NCBI RefSeq assembly: GCF_008761635.1
Contig: NZ_CP044344.1
Location: 1,364,001 to 1,428,000, forward strand
Source: Nocardioides cynanchi
Lineage (GTDB): Bacteria > Actinomycetota > Actinomycetes > Propionibacteriales > Nocardioidaceae
Direction of reading: 5' to 3'
Length of the DNA: 64,000 nt
Positions 33,788 to 42,622 of the stretch are shown piece after piece (the first letter of the stretch is position 1; the number at the start of each line of letters is the position of its first letter). A program made the position numbers and the translations under genes. Under the pieces are notes generated by a model that was given only the letters and a program-made list of their open reading frames with translations, had not been told where the DNA came from and did not search any database.

Positions 33788-34682
33788 CGGGGACGTCGAG
33801 GGTGCGGTAGTCCACCGTGACGACGTAGCCCAGCTTGTCGTAGAGGGCCCGGGCTCCCGCGTTGTGGGCGAAGACGTTGAGGCCCAGCGAGACATGGCCG
33901 TGCTCGCGGCACCAGAGGGCGCCTGCGTTCATGATGGCGGCGCCGTACCCCTTCCGGCGCTGGTCCTCGCGGACCACGACGTCGTAGACGAAGGCCATCG
34001 GCTTCTCGGTGCTGATCCAGAGGTGTCCGACCGGCTCGCCTCCCACCTCGGCGGTGAAGAACTCCTGACCCACCGAGGCGACGCCGTCCGGCATCAGCTG
34101 GGCCGACTGGGTCCGGCTCTGCTCGTCGGCGGCCTCGCGGCTCAGGCCCGCGGCATGGAGCTCGTCGGCGTAGTCGCGCACGAGGTCGGCGTAGAACACG
34201 GCGAAAGCGGTCTCGCTCATGTCGCGCAGCCCGAGCCGGCCGGGGTCCGCGATCGGGGCGTCGAGCCGGAGCAGCATGTTGGTGGCCCGGGGGGTGAAGC
34301 CGGGGAGCTCGACCAGCGCCATCCGGCTCGCGTCCGCCGGCACTCCGGCCGAGCCGATCTTGCGGCGGCCGTCCGCGCGGGCCAGGTCGAGGAGCTGGGG
34401 CAGGAGCTCGTCGAGCCGCTCGGGGTCGTCGATCCGCACGTCCATCACCGCGGCGTCCTCACCCTCGCGCCCCCACCACAGATGACCGACCACGGCACCG
34501 CCGTCGGTCACCTCGAACACGGTGGTCCGTCCGATCACCTCACCCACGAACGCCGCTGCCGAGGCCGCCGAGACCTCCGGGTCGTCGTACTGGTGGCGGA
34601 AGCGGAGCAGGTCCAGCCGCTCGGAAAGAGTCGGGACCCAGTCGGTGCGTGCCTCGTCGGGCACGGGACGCAGCTCGAGCAC
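33777..34682 (-). CDS. GNAT-family N-acetyltransferase, two-domain
   Basis: 301 residues. The N-terminal half is a degenerate GNAT fold (VVGHLWWGREGEDAAVMDVR). The C-terminal half is an active-type domain with the acetyl-CoA loop VVREDQRRKGYGAAIMNAG (Q/R-x2-G-x-G/A) and the closing LNVFAHNAGARALYDKLGY. Duplicated GNAT proteins of this kind include mycothiol synthase and many uncharacterised relatives. GTG start with TAGCAT at 34689-34694, six bases upstream. Coupled to pxpA. Substrate unknown. Confidence 0.88.
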   Translation of the reverse strand: MLELRPVPDEARTDWVPTLSERLDLLRFRHQYDDPEVSAASAAAFVGEVIGRTTVFEVTDGGAVVGHLWWGREGEDAAVMDVRIDDPERLDELLPQLLDLARADGRRKIGSAGVPADASRMALVELPGFTPRATNMLLRLDAPIADPGRLGLRDMSETAFAVFYADLVRDYADELHAAGLSREAADEQSRTQSAQLMPDGVASVGQEFFTAEVGGEPVGHLWISTEKPMAFVYDVVVREDQRRKGYGAAIMNAGALWCREHGHVSLGLNVFAHNAGARALYDKLGYVVTVDYRTLDVPDAG

Positions 34683-34939
34683 GTGGCGATGCTAGTGCGA
34701 GCGGGCGCGGCCCGCGCGGACGGCGGTCCCATCCGATGGCGGCACCGGGAACGGATCAGCCCTGAGAAGTCCCTGAGAGTTCCGCGCCGAGGCAACTACC
34801 GCGCCCGCCCGTACGTCTGGCTGGGTGAAGGGTCCGAGCACCGGCAGGACCGGCCGAGGGAATCTCACCGGCGTGCGGTGCGTTGGAGTCACCGTGGGTA
34901 CTGACCAGTAGGCGGTCCCACGCAGGTCAGGAGGGCGAC

Positions 34940-35893
34940 ATGGCAACACGATCCATCAGCGCGACGCGGGAGATCGAGGGCCGCGACAGCGTCGGGCTGT
35001 ACCTCGACGAGATCGCCCGGACCGCGCTTCTCGACGCCGCCTCGGAGGTCGAGCTGTCCAAGACCATCGAGGCCGGCCTGTACGCCGAGCACCTGCTCGC
35101 CCAAGGCCGCGTCGGCCGCCGCAAGGGCGGGGCGCCGATGACGGCCACCGAGGAGGAGCTCCAGTGGCTGGCCGAGGAGGGCCGCAAGGCCGTCGACCTC
35201 TTCATCAGCGCCAACCTGCGGCTCGTCGTCTCGATCGCCCGCAAGTACGGCCGCGCGCAGATGCCGATGCTGGACCTGATCCAGGAGGGCAACACCGGCC
35301 TGATCCGGGCCGTGGAGAAGTTCGACTACACCAAGGGCTACAAGTTCTCCACCTACGCCACCTGGTGGGTGCGTCAGGCGATCACCCGCGGCATCGCGCA
35401 GCAGGCACGCGTCGTCCGCCTCCCTGTGCACGTGGTCGAGGAGCTCAACCAGGTCGGCGGGGCACGCCGTACCCTCGAGCGCCAGCTGGGCCGCGACCCG
35501 GAGCCCGCGGAGATCGCCACGGAGCTCGGCATGGACATCGACCGGGTGCTGGACCTGCTCTCGTGGGGCCGTGACCACGTCAGCCTGGACACGCCCGTCG
35601 ACGAGGACGGCGACACCTCCCTGGGCGACCTGATGGCCCAGGAGACCTCGCCGGGGCCCGACGACACCGTGCTCGACGTGGAGTCGCGCGAGCGGCTCGA
35701 CCAGCTGGTCGGGCAGCTCGACGACCGCGCCGCCGACATCATCCGGGCCCGCTATGGGTTGCTCGACGGCCGCCAGCACAAGCTGGCCGACATCGGCGCC
35801 CGGCACGGCATCTCCGCCGAGCGGGTCCGCCAGCTGGAGCGCGAGGCGCTGCAGAAGCTCCGCCGCCTCGGCGACCCCGACCTGGCCGCCTGA
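34940..35893 (+). CDS. Group 2 (primary-like) sigma-70 factor
   Basis: 317 residues. It has region 1.2 (DSVGLYLDEIARTALLDA), region 2 nearly identical to SigA ([39 protein letters not shown]), region 3 and region 4.2 (KLADIGARHGISAERVRQLE). It lacks the long basic N-terminal extension, as in SigB-like or HrdA/C/D-like non-essential sigma factors. GGAGGG precedes the ATG. Probably governs stress or stationary-phase genes with promoters close to SigA ones (inference). Confidence 0.93.
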   Translation: MATRSISATREIEGRDSVGLYLDEIARTALLDAASEVELSKTIEAGLYAEHLLAQGRVGRRKGGAPMTATEEELQWLAEEGRKAVDLFISANLRLVVSIARKYGRAQMPMLDLIQEGNTGLIRAVEKFDYTKGYKFSTYATWWVRQAITRGIAQQARVVRLPVHVVEELNQVGGARRTLERQLGRDPEPAEIATELGMDIDRVLDLLSWGRDHVSLDTPVDEDGDTSLGDLMAQETSPGPDDTVLDVESRERLDQLVGQLDDRAADIIRARYGLLDGRQHKLADIGARHGISAERVRQLEREALQKLRRLGDPDLAA

Positions 35894-35902
35894 GAGCCGG
35901 CC

Positions 35903-36496
35903 TCAGCTGACCCCACCGGTCAGCGCTGCGACGACCTCCGCCACACGCTGGCGGAGGTCTTCGCGCGTCCGGGTGTTGTCGATGACGTAGGTGGCCACCG
36001 CCAACCGGTCGGCCCGTGATGCCTGCGCGGCGATCCGGGCCGCGGCGTCCTCGGGCGTCCAGCCGCGGTCGCGGACCAGCCGCTCGACCTGGAGCTCGGG
36101 CGGCAGGTCGACCACGAGCACCGCGTCGAACGACCCGCCCTGACCGGTCTCGACCAGCAGCGGGATGTCGTGGACGACCAGCGCCCCGGCGGGCGCGGCG
36201 GCCTCCAGCTCGGCCGCGCGGCGTCGTACCAGGGGATGGACGATCGCCTCCAGCACCGCCCTCCGTGCCGGGTCGGCGAACACGATGGCTCCCAGCCGGG
36301 CCCGGTCGAGCGCGCCGTCGTCGTCCAGCACTTCCGGACCGAACTCCGCGACGACCGCGGCCAGACCCGGCGTACCGGGCTCGACCACCTCCCGTGCCAG
36401 CGCGTCGGCATCGATCACGACCGCCCCGAGGTCCGCCAACGCACGCGCCACCGTGGTCTTGCCCGCCCCCACTCCTCCGGTAAGACCCACTCGCAT
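35903..36496 (-). CDS. coaE: Dephospho-CoA kinase
   Basis: 197 residues. P-loop VGLTGGVGAGKTTVARAL at the N-terminus, DADALAREVVEPG substrate segment, HPLVRRR, and VHDIPLLVETG in the lid/CoA region. It phosphorylates the ribose 3'-OH of dephospho-CoA, the last step of CoA synthesis. The start at 36496 is chosen over one 12 codons upstream because it lies before the P-loop strand and has TAGTGT at 36504-36509, seven bases upstream (leaderless). Convergent with the sigma factor gene. Confidence 0.95.
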   Translation of the reverse strand: MRVGLTGGVGAGKTTVARALADLGAVVIDADALAREVVEPGTPGLAAVVAEFGPEVLDDDGALDRARLGAIVFADPARRAVLEAIVHPLVRRRAAELEAAAPAGALVVHDIPLLVETGQGGSFDAVLVVDLPPELQVERLVRDRGWTPEDAAARIAAQASRADRLAVATYVIDNTRTREDLRQRVAEVVAALTGGVS

Positions 36497-36610
36497 GGAG
36501 GAAACACTACGGAAACCCTTCCTCTGGGGCATGCCCCGTGCTTAGGGTGCCCTGAATCCTCTCGGCGCGCCCACAGGCGCACCACCCCCACACCCATGAA
36601 GGGAACCTTC

Positions 36611-39562
36611 GTGCATCCCACCAGGAACAGATCGCTCGCGGTCGCCGCCATCGGCGGCACCGTGCTCGCGGTCAGCATGCTTGGGCTACCGAGCCAGGCC
36701 GCAACCGGCGGCAACTCGGCTCGGTCTCAGAACTCCGCGGTCCGGGGCGGTGAGTCCACCGCCCGCACCCCCGGCTACTACGACGTACGCCAGCTCAGCG
36801 GGGTCGCCCTCGTCAAGGCCAACCGCCAGGAGGTGACCAGCCGCACCAAGAGCGACTCGGCGTACTTCCGAAGCCTGGGCGGCCAGTCGATCATCTCGTT
36901 CGACCCGCTCACCCACACCCCGCGCGACTTCGGTCGGCTCGACGGCTTCCTGACCGGTACGTCGTCCGCATCGGCTCGGACCATCGCGATGAACTACGTG
37001 CGCAGCCACCTCGCGGCGCTCGGGCTCACGTCGGCCGACCTGTCGACGTTCCGCTTCCACCAGGACTACGTCGACGGCATCGGCGTGCACAACCTGTCCT
37101 GGACGCAGTCGGTCCGCGGCGCCACCGTCTTCGGCAACGGCCTGCAGGTCAAGGTGACCGGCAAGGGCCAGGTCCTCGCCGTCCAGGGCAGCCCGGTCTC
37201 CGGTCTGGCCAAGCTGGCCGCGGCCGCGCCCTCGGCCGGTCGGGTGACCGCGGACTCCGCGCGCACGTCCTCGGCCCGCGACGTGCGTGGCACCGTCCAG
37301 CCCGCCGCGGTCGCCGCGTCGCGGGGTGGCTCGTCTGCCTCGACCGTCTGGTCGAACCACGACTTCGCCAAGCGGGTCTGGTTCCTGACCCCGCAGGGCC
37401 TGCGCCCGGCGTGGTCGACCTACGTCCAGAGCTCGGCGGGTGCCTACCAGCACGTCGTCGACGCGGTCACCGGACGGGTCCTCTACCGCCACTCCAACTC
37501 CGACAGCGCCACCGGTGACGCCCAGGTGTTCCCGTACTACCCGGGTGCCCCCAAGGGCGGCAAGGCGACCGTGGTCAACATGGTCAAGAAGGGGTGGATC
37601 AAGAAGCACGCCACCTTCCTCAAGGGCACCAGCGTCATCGCCTGGGACGACCTGAACGACGACAACAAGATCAACGCCGGTGAGAAGACGCCGCTGCCGG
37701 GCACCAAGCACCGCGCCCAGTTCACGCTCAAGCCCTTCCACTCGTCGCCGCTGTGCTCCAAGCACTTCAAGTGCACCTGGAACCCCAACGCGCCGTTCTC
37801 CTGGAAGAAGAACCGCAAGGCCGACGCCACCCAGGCGTTCTACCTCGCCAGCAACTTCCACGACTACCTCGCGAAGGCGCCGATCAGCTTCACCGCGGCC
37901 GCCGGCAACTTCTCCCGCAAGGGCGGGGACCCGGTCATGCTGAACGCGCTGGACGGTGCCAACACCAGCTCGATCGCCGGTCTGCCCGACGGCAACCACA
38001 TCGACAACGCCAACATGAGCACCCCGCCGAACGGCACGCCGCCGACCATGCAGATGTACCTGTGGCACGTGCCCGGCACCACGTCCGACCCCGCGACGGG
38101 CGACCCGTTCGTCCCGACCAGCTCGGCGTTCGACGCGAGCGTGGAGTACCACGAGTACACCCACGGTCTGTCCAACCGCCTGGTGATCGACGCCAACGGC
38201 AACTCGACCCTGAACGACATCCAGGCCGGGTCGATGGGTGAGGCGTGGAGCGACTACTACGCCATGGACTACCTGGTCACCAAGGGCCTCGTCCACGACA
38301 CCGCCAAGGCCGGTCAGGTCTTCGAGGGCAAGTACCTCATGGCCGCCAAGGCGCCGTTCCGCACCATGGCGATCGACTGCCCGGTCGGCTCCAAGGCGCC
38401 GGGCTGCCTGTCCGGCTTCGACGGAGTGACCCAGGGTGGCTACACCTACGGTGACTTCCCGACCATCACCGGTGGTCCCGAGGTGCACGGCAGTGGCGAG
38501 GTGTGGGCCCAGACCCTCTGGGACCTGCGCAAGGCGTTCGGGCACAAGGTGGCCGACACCCTGATCACCCGCGGCATGTCGCTGTCCGCCAACGACCCCG
38601 ACATGCTGGACATGCGCAACGCGATCCTGCGTGCGGACCTCGTGGCCTACGGCCGTAGCCACACCGCGCAGATCTGGAAGATCTTTGCGAACCGTGGCAT
38701 GGGCTTCTTCGCGGGCTCGGTGAACTCCGCCGACGCCCACCCGGGCCAGGACTTCCACACGCCGCCGCCGGCCTCCCGGCCGCACGACGGCACCGTGGCG
38801 GGCTTCGTCCACGACCCGACGACCGGTGACCCGGTTGCCGGTGCGGTGGTGACGGTGACCGGTCAGGGCGACCAGTACACCGACACGACCGGTTCCAACG
38901 GGTTCTACGAGATCGACAACCTCGTGACCGGGCGTTACGCCAAGGTGGTGGCTTCGGCCCCCGGCTACTTCGGCGACTCGCACCCGGCCACGGCTGTCAG
39001 CTTCGGTGACTTCACCGGGGCCGATCTCAGCAACTTCCAGATCACCCGTGACTGGGCCGCCACCTCCGGTGGCGCCTCCGTCGCGGACTTCACCGGACCG
39101 GACTTCTCCGCGTTCGGCTGTGGTCCGGACCAGGCGCTGGACACCAGCCTGACCGCAGGCTGGGGCAGCACCACCGGTGACGACCAGGGCGACACCACCA
39201 ACGTCTTCGTCCCGAAGACGCTGACGGTGCAGCTTCCGAAGGCCGTGAACATCACGACGTTCGGCGTCGACCCGACCGCCACCTGCGGTGACGGAGGCAG
39301 TGCCTCCACGGGTGCCTACAAGATCGAGACGTCGACCAACGGCAGCTCGTTCGTCGAGGCCGCGTCCGGTGCCTTCACGTCGGCCGACCGCGGGCACCTC
39401 AACTCGGTGGCGCTGAACCCCGGCACGGGCACTGGCGTGAAGTTCGTGCGTTTCACCATTCTGGGCAACCAGACGCCGGACTTCGCGACCAACTGTCCCG
39501 ACGGTGCGTTCTCCGGCTGTGCCTTCACCGACCTGACGGAGCTGGCAGTCTTCGGCTCCTGA
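36611..39562 (+). CDS. Secreted fungalysin-type (M36) metalloprotease
   Basis: 983 residues from GTG 36611, preceded by AAGGGA; ATG 36596 would add five residues. The signal peptide ends near GLPSQAA. An FTP-like propeptide region (about 40-280) precedes the catalytic domain. The zinc motif is HEYTH at about residues 514-518 in SVEYHEYTHGLSNRL, and the third ligand Glu is at about 544 in SMGEAWSDYYAMDYL. Downstream are a carboxypeptidase-regulatory-like beta sandwich (GTVAGFVHDPTTGDPVAGA) and a C-terminal F5/8-type sandwich. It is an exported endopeptidase, probably self-activated. A terminator follows at 39579. The gene also has its own weakly matched 5' region after the divergent coaE. Confidence 0.92.
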   Translation: MHPTRNRSLAVAAIGGTVLAVSMLGLPSQAATGGNSARSQNSAVRGGESTARTPGYYDVRQLSGVALVKANRQEVTSRTKSDSAYFRSLGGQSIISFDPLTHTPRDFGRLDGFLTGTSSASARTIAMNYVRSHLAALGLTSADLSTFRFHQDYVDGIGVHNLSWTQSVRGATVFGNGLQVKVTGKGQVLAVQGSPVSGLAKLAAAAPSAGRVTADSARTSSARDVRGTVQPAAVAASRGGSSASTVWSNHDFAKRVWFLTPQGLRPAWSTYVQSSAGAYQHVVDAVTGRVLYRHSNSDSATGDAQVFPYYPGAPKGGKATVVNMVKKGWIKKHATFLKGTSVIAWDDLNDDNKINAGEKTPLPGTKHRAQFTLKPFHSSPLCSKHFKCTWNPNAPFSWKKNRKADATQAFYLASNFHDYLAKAPISFTAAAGNFSRKGGDPVMLNALDGANTSSIAGLPDGNHIDNANMSTPPNGTPPTMQMYLWHVPGTTSDPATGDPFVPTSSAFDASVEYHEYTHGLSNRLVIDANGNSTLNDIQAGSMGEAWSDYYAMDYLVTKGLVHDTAKAGQVFEGKYLMAAKAPFRTMAIDCPVGSKAPGCLSGFDGVTQGGYTYGDFPTITGGPEVHGSGEVWAQTLWDLRKAFGHKVADTLITRGMSLSANDPDMLDMRNAILRADLVAYGRSHTAQIWKIFANRGMGFFAGSVNSADAHPGQDFHTPPPASRPHDGTVAGFVHDPTTGDPVAGAVVTVTGQGDQYTDTTGSNGFYEIDNLVTGRYAKVVASAPGYFGDSHPATAVSFGDFTGADLSNFQITRDWAATSGGASVADFTGPDFSAFGCGPDQALDTSLTAGWGSTTGDDQGDTTNVFVPKTLTVQLPKAVNITTFGVDPTATCGDGGSASTGAYKIETSTNGSSFVEAASGAFTSADRGHLNSVALNPGTGTGVKFVRFTILGNQTPDFATNCPDGAFSGCAFTDLTELAVFGS

Positions 39563-39578
39563 CGATCACGCACCACAG

Positions 39579-39606
39579 ACGGGCCGGCCCCTCGGGGCCG
39601 GCCCGT
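39579..39606 (+). terminator. Terminator of the M36 protease gene
   Basis: 11-bp perfect stem ACGGGCCGGCC / GGCCGGCCCGT with a 6-base loop, then TTTGC; 16 bases after the stop. Confidence 0.8.
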
Positions 39607-39607
39607 T

Positions 39608-39687
39608 TGCGCGTGGTGGGCGGAGCTTTCCCCGGTGTACCGGTGAACGAGTCGCTTCCCGGCCGAAATTCCGGCTGAGAAGCGACT
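39608..39687. repeat. Left inverted repeat bounding the AbiEi-like gene
   Basis: About 80 bases. The outer part has GCGCGTGGTGGGCGGAGC, then a degenerate palindrome TTTCCCCGGTGTACCGGT, then an imperfect palindrome from AGTCGCTT to AAGCGACT (39650-39687). Its reverse complement aligns with 40821-40902. Confidence 0.7.
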
Positions 39688-39814
39688 GCTTCGGCTGAGA
39701 AGGGCTGCGCCCGACGGCCCGCGCATGGTCCACAGCGAATCCTTCAGCACCCCGACTCCACAGACAGGAGCAACGGGGATCTCGCACCCCGCGGTCTTCG
39801 GCGACCATCCGGTC

Positions 39815-40777
39815 ATGTACCTGGATCCTCAGCTATACGCCATCTGTCTGCAGAAGGGCGCCTTCCTGCGACGCGAAGCAAGGGCGCTGGGCTACACCGA
39901 CGGCGAGATGGGTCGTCTCCTCCGCACGAGGACCTGGCACCGACTCCGGCACGGCGCCTACACCTTCACCCAGATCTGGGACGAGGCTGACGGTCTCCGC
40001 CGGCACCTCCTCGTCAGTCGGGCGGCCTACCGGACTGCGCGGGCCGAGGTGGTCCTCTCACACACCAGCAGTCTCTCAGTCCATCGTCCAGACGTCTGGG
40101 ACCTCGCTCTGGACGCCGTACACCTGACCCGGCGCGACGGGAGGGCGGGACGTCGAGCCGCCGGCGTCGTGCAGCACTGCGGACGGGTGGAGGTGGGCGA
40201 CATCGTGCACAGCCAGGGGTTCGACTACATGTCGGCGACCCGGACTGCCTTGGAGGTCACGACGATCACCGATGTCGAGCACGCGTTGGTCGTGGTCAAC
40301 GACCTGCTGCACCGGCGACTCACGACCCGCGAGCAACTTCGCGAGCGGTACTCACGGATGGAGCAGTGGCCACACACTCTGAGAACCGACATCGTGCTCC
40401 GGCTGTGCGATCCGCGCATGGAGTCGGTGGGCGAGTCACGTAGCGACTACCTCTTCTTCCGGCAGGGCCTCCCCCGCCCGATCCCCCAGCTGGAGGTCCG
40501 CGACAGCGCAGGACGGGTCGTGGGTCGCCTGGACTTCGCCTGGCCGACCCTCGCGGTGTGGGTCGAGTTCGACGGGCGCCGCAAGTACGACGAGCTGCGT
40601 CGACCGGGCGAGACCGAGGCCGACGTACTGATGCGCGAGAAGCGTCGGGAAGAGCTGATCCGGGAGATCACCGGGTGGGAGTGCGTTCACATCACCTGGG
40701 CCGACCTTGCCCACCCCGAGCGGGTCGCTGAACGCATCCGGGCAGCCTTTGCCCGGTCCGCGCGTCGCCTTGGCTGA
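39815..40777 (+). CDS. AbiEi-like HTH protein with C-terminal PD-(D/E)XK/DUF559-like domain
   Basis: 320 residues from ATG 39815. An upstream ATG at 39725 would add 30 non-conserved residues. The N-terminal region (GAFLRREARALGYTDGEMGR, then WHRLRHGAYTF) is the winged-helix AbiEi-antitoxin-like domain common in actinobacteria. The C-terminal part (VGESRSDYLFFRQGLPRP, QLEVRDSAGRVVGRLDFAW, VWVEFDGRRKY) has the E-x(n)-D-x(n)-E-x-D order of Vsr/DUF559-type nuclease folds. No AbiEii toxin gene is adjacent. The gene sits inside an inverted repeat pair (39608-39687 and 40821-40902). DNA-binding or nuclease activity is inferred only. Confidence 0.8.
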   Translation: MYLDPQLYAICLQKGAFLRREARALGYTDGEMGRLLRTRTWHRLRHGAYTFTQIWDEADGLRRHLLVSRAAYRTARAEVVLSHTSSLSVHRPDVWDLALDAVHLTRRDGRAGRRAAGVVQHCGRVEVGDIVHSQGFDYMSATRTALEVTTITDVEHALVVVNDLLHRRLTTREQLRERYSRMEQWPHTLRTDIVLRLCDPRMESVGESRSDYLFFRQGLPRPIPQLEVRDSAGRVVGRLDFAWPTLAVWVEFDGRRKYDELRRPGETEADVLMREKRREELIREITGWECVHITWADLAHPERVAERIRAAFARSARRLG

Positions 40778-40820
40778 CCCGGCTCGATGCATAGCGTCCC
40801 GCGAGAGTTCTCAGCCCAAG

Positions 40821-40902
40821 CCGCTGCTTCCCCGTCGAAATTTCGGCTGAGAAGCGACGGTTTCCCCGGTGCACCGGGGAAAACGCTCCCCACGACGCAC
40901 GG
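40821..40902. repeat. Right inverted repeat bounding the AbiEi-like gene
   Basis: Imperfect palindrome 40821-40860 (core GAAATTTCGGCTGAGAAGCG), then a perfect 22-base palindrome at 40861-40882 centred on GTGCAC, then ACGCTCC and CACGACGCAC. It is inverted relative to the left copy and abuts the rpsA terminator. Confidence 0.7.
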
Positions 40903-40929
40903 AGGCCCGGTCGGGAGCCGACCGGGCCT
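40903..40929 (-). terminator. Terminator of rpsA
   Basis: Perfect 12-bp stem AGGCCCGGTCGG / CCGACCGGGCCT with a 3-base loop, 46 bases past the rpsA stop. Confidence 0.8.
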
Positions 40930-40975
40930 ACGTGGTGGAAGCGGATGAAGCGGGTGGTGCAGAGGTGGTGCGGTG

Positions 40976-42457
40976 TCAGCTGGCGCCGCCGGTGAGCTTC
41001 TCGCGGAGCGCCTGGAGCGCCTCGTCGGAGGCCAGCGAGCCGCCGGTCTCCTCGCCCTCGGCAACGTCGTCGGTGGTCCCGGAGGAGTACGTCGTGGCCT
41101 CGCTGGCCTCGACCTCGGCCTGCTTGGCCTCCTCCTGCTGCTTGACGTGGGCCTCCCAGCGAGCGTGCGCCTTGGCGTACTGGTCCTCCCAGACCTTGCG
41201 CTGCTCGTCGAAGCCCTCGAGCCACTCGCCGGTCTCGGGGTCGAAGCCGTCGGGGTAGATGTAGTTGCCCTGCTCGTCGTAGGTCGCGGCCATGCCGTAG
41301 AGGGTCGGGTCGAACTCCTCCGCGTCACCGGCGGTCGCGGTCTCGTTGGCCTGCTTCAGCGACAGCGAGATCCGGCGACGCTCGAGGTCGATGTCGATGA
41401 TCTTGACCATGACGTCGTCGTTGACCTGGACGACCTGCTCGGGGATCTCCACGTGGCGCTCGGCCAGCTCGGAGATGTGCACCAGGCCCTCGATGCCCTC
41501 CTCGACGCGCACGAACGAGCCGAAGGGCACCAGCTTGGTGACCTTGCCCGGCACGATCTGGCCGATCTGGTGGGTCCGGGCGAAGTGCTGCCAGGGGTCC
41601 TCCTGCGTCGCCTTGAGCGACAGCGAGACCCGCTCGCGGTCCATGTCGACGTCGAGCACCTCGACGGTGACCTCGTCACCGACGTTGACGACCTCGCTGG
41701 GGTGGTCGATGTGCTTCCACGACAGCTCGGAGACGTGCACCAGGCCGTCGACGCCACCGAGGTCCACGAAGGCACCGAAGTTGACGATCGAGGACACGAC
41801 GCCCTTGCGGATCTGGCCCTTCTGGAGCTGGGTCAGGAAACCGTGACGCACCTCGGACTGGGTCTGCTCGAGCCAGGCACGACGCGAGAGCACGACGTTG
41901 TTGCGGTTCTTGTCCAGCTCGATGATCTTGGCCTCGAGCACCTGGCCGACGTACGGCTGGAGGTCGCGCACCCGGCGCATCTCGACCAGCGACGCGGGCA
42001 GGAAGCCACGCAGGCCGATGTCGAGGATCAGGCCGCCCTTGACGACCTCGATCACGGTGCCCTCGACGACGCCGTCCTCTTCCTTGACCTGCTCGATGGT
42101 GCCCCAGGCGCGCTCGTACTGGGCGCGCTTCTTGGACAGGATCAGCCGGCCTTCCTTGTCCTCCTTCTGGAGGACCAGGGCCTCGACCTTGTCGCCGACG
42201 TTGACGACGTCGTTCGGGTCGACGTCGTGCTTGATCGACAGCTCACGGGAGGGGATCACGCCTTCGGTCTTGTAACCGATGTCGAGCAGGACCTCGTCCC
42301 GGTCGACCTTGACGATGGTGCCCTCAACGATGTCGCCGTCGTTGAAGTACTTGATGGTGGCGTCGATCGCGGCGAGGAAGTCTTCCTCAGAGCCGATGTC
42401 GTTGACGGCCACCTGGGGCGCGTCGATCTCCGAGAGGTAGGCGGTACTGCTCGTCAT
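40976..42457 (-). CDS. rpsA: 30S ribosomal protein S1
   Basis: 493 residues from ATG 42457 (start TSSTAYLSE typical of actinobacterial S1). It has four S1 OB-fold domains: GDIVEGTIVKVDRDEVLLDI, GVVEGTVIEVVKGGLILDI, GQIRKGVVSSIVNFGAFVDL and GQIVPGKVTKLVPFGSFVRV, each with a GxVHxSEL-type stretch in the last two (GLVHVSELSWKH, GLVHISELAERH). A long acidic C-terminal tail follows. Actinobacterial S1 has four rather than six domains. It helps place mRNA on the 30S subunit; in a genome rich in leaderless genes it may matter mainly for leadered messages (inference). Confidence 0.97.
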   Translation of the reverse strand: MTSSTAYLSEIDAPQVAVNDIGSEEDFLAAIDATIKYFNDGDIVEGTIVKVDRDEVLLDIGYKTEGVIPSRELSIKHDVDPNDVVNVGDKVEALVLQKEDKEGRLILSKKRAQYERAWGTIEQVKEEDGVVEGTVIEVVKGGLILDIGLRGFLPASLVEMRRVRDLQPYVGQVLEAKIIELDKNRNNVVLSRRAWLEQTQSEVRHGFLTQLQKGQIRKGVVSSIVNFGAFVDLGGVDGLVHVSELSWKHIDHPSEVVNVGDEVTVEVLDVDMDRERVSLSLKATQEDPWQHFARTHQIGQIVPGKVTKLVPFGSFVRVEEGIEGLVHISELAERHVEIPEQVVQVNDDVMVKIIDIDLERRRISLSLKQANETATAGDAEEFDPTLYGMAATYDEQGNYIYPDGFDPETGEWLEGFDEQRKVWEDQYAKAHARWEAHVKQQEEAKQAEVEASEATTYSSGTTDDVAEGEETGGSLASDEALQALREKLTGGAS

Positions 42458-42622
42458 AAGGGTAAGAGGACCTTTGAGTGGATGGAGTTGTGCGGACACG
42501 CGAGAGGCCTGTTTCACTACCGCAGATGGCCCGCGGCCAACGCATGGCTGGTTCGCGGAAGAGATAGCGAGCCGGTGTCCGCTCGGTCCGGGACGTGGGC
42601 AGACTTCTGGCGCGTGGCAATT

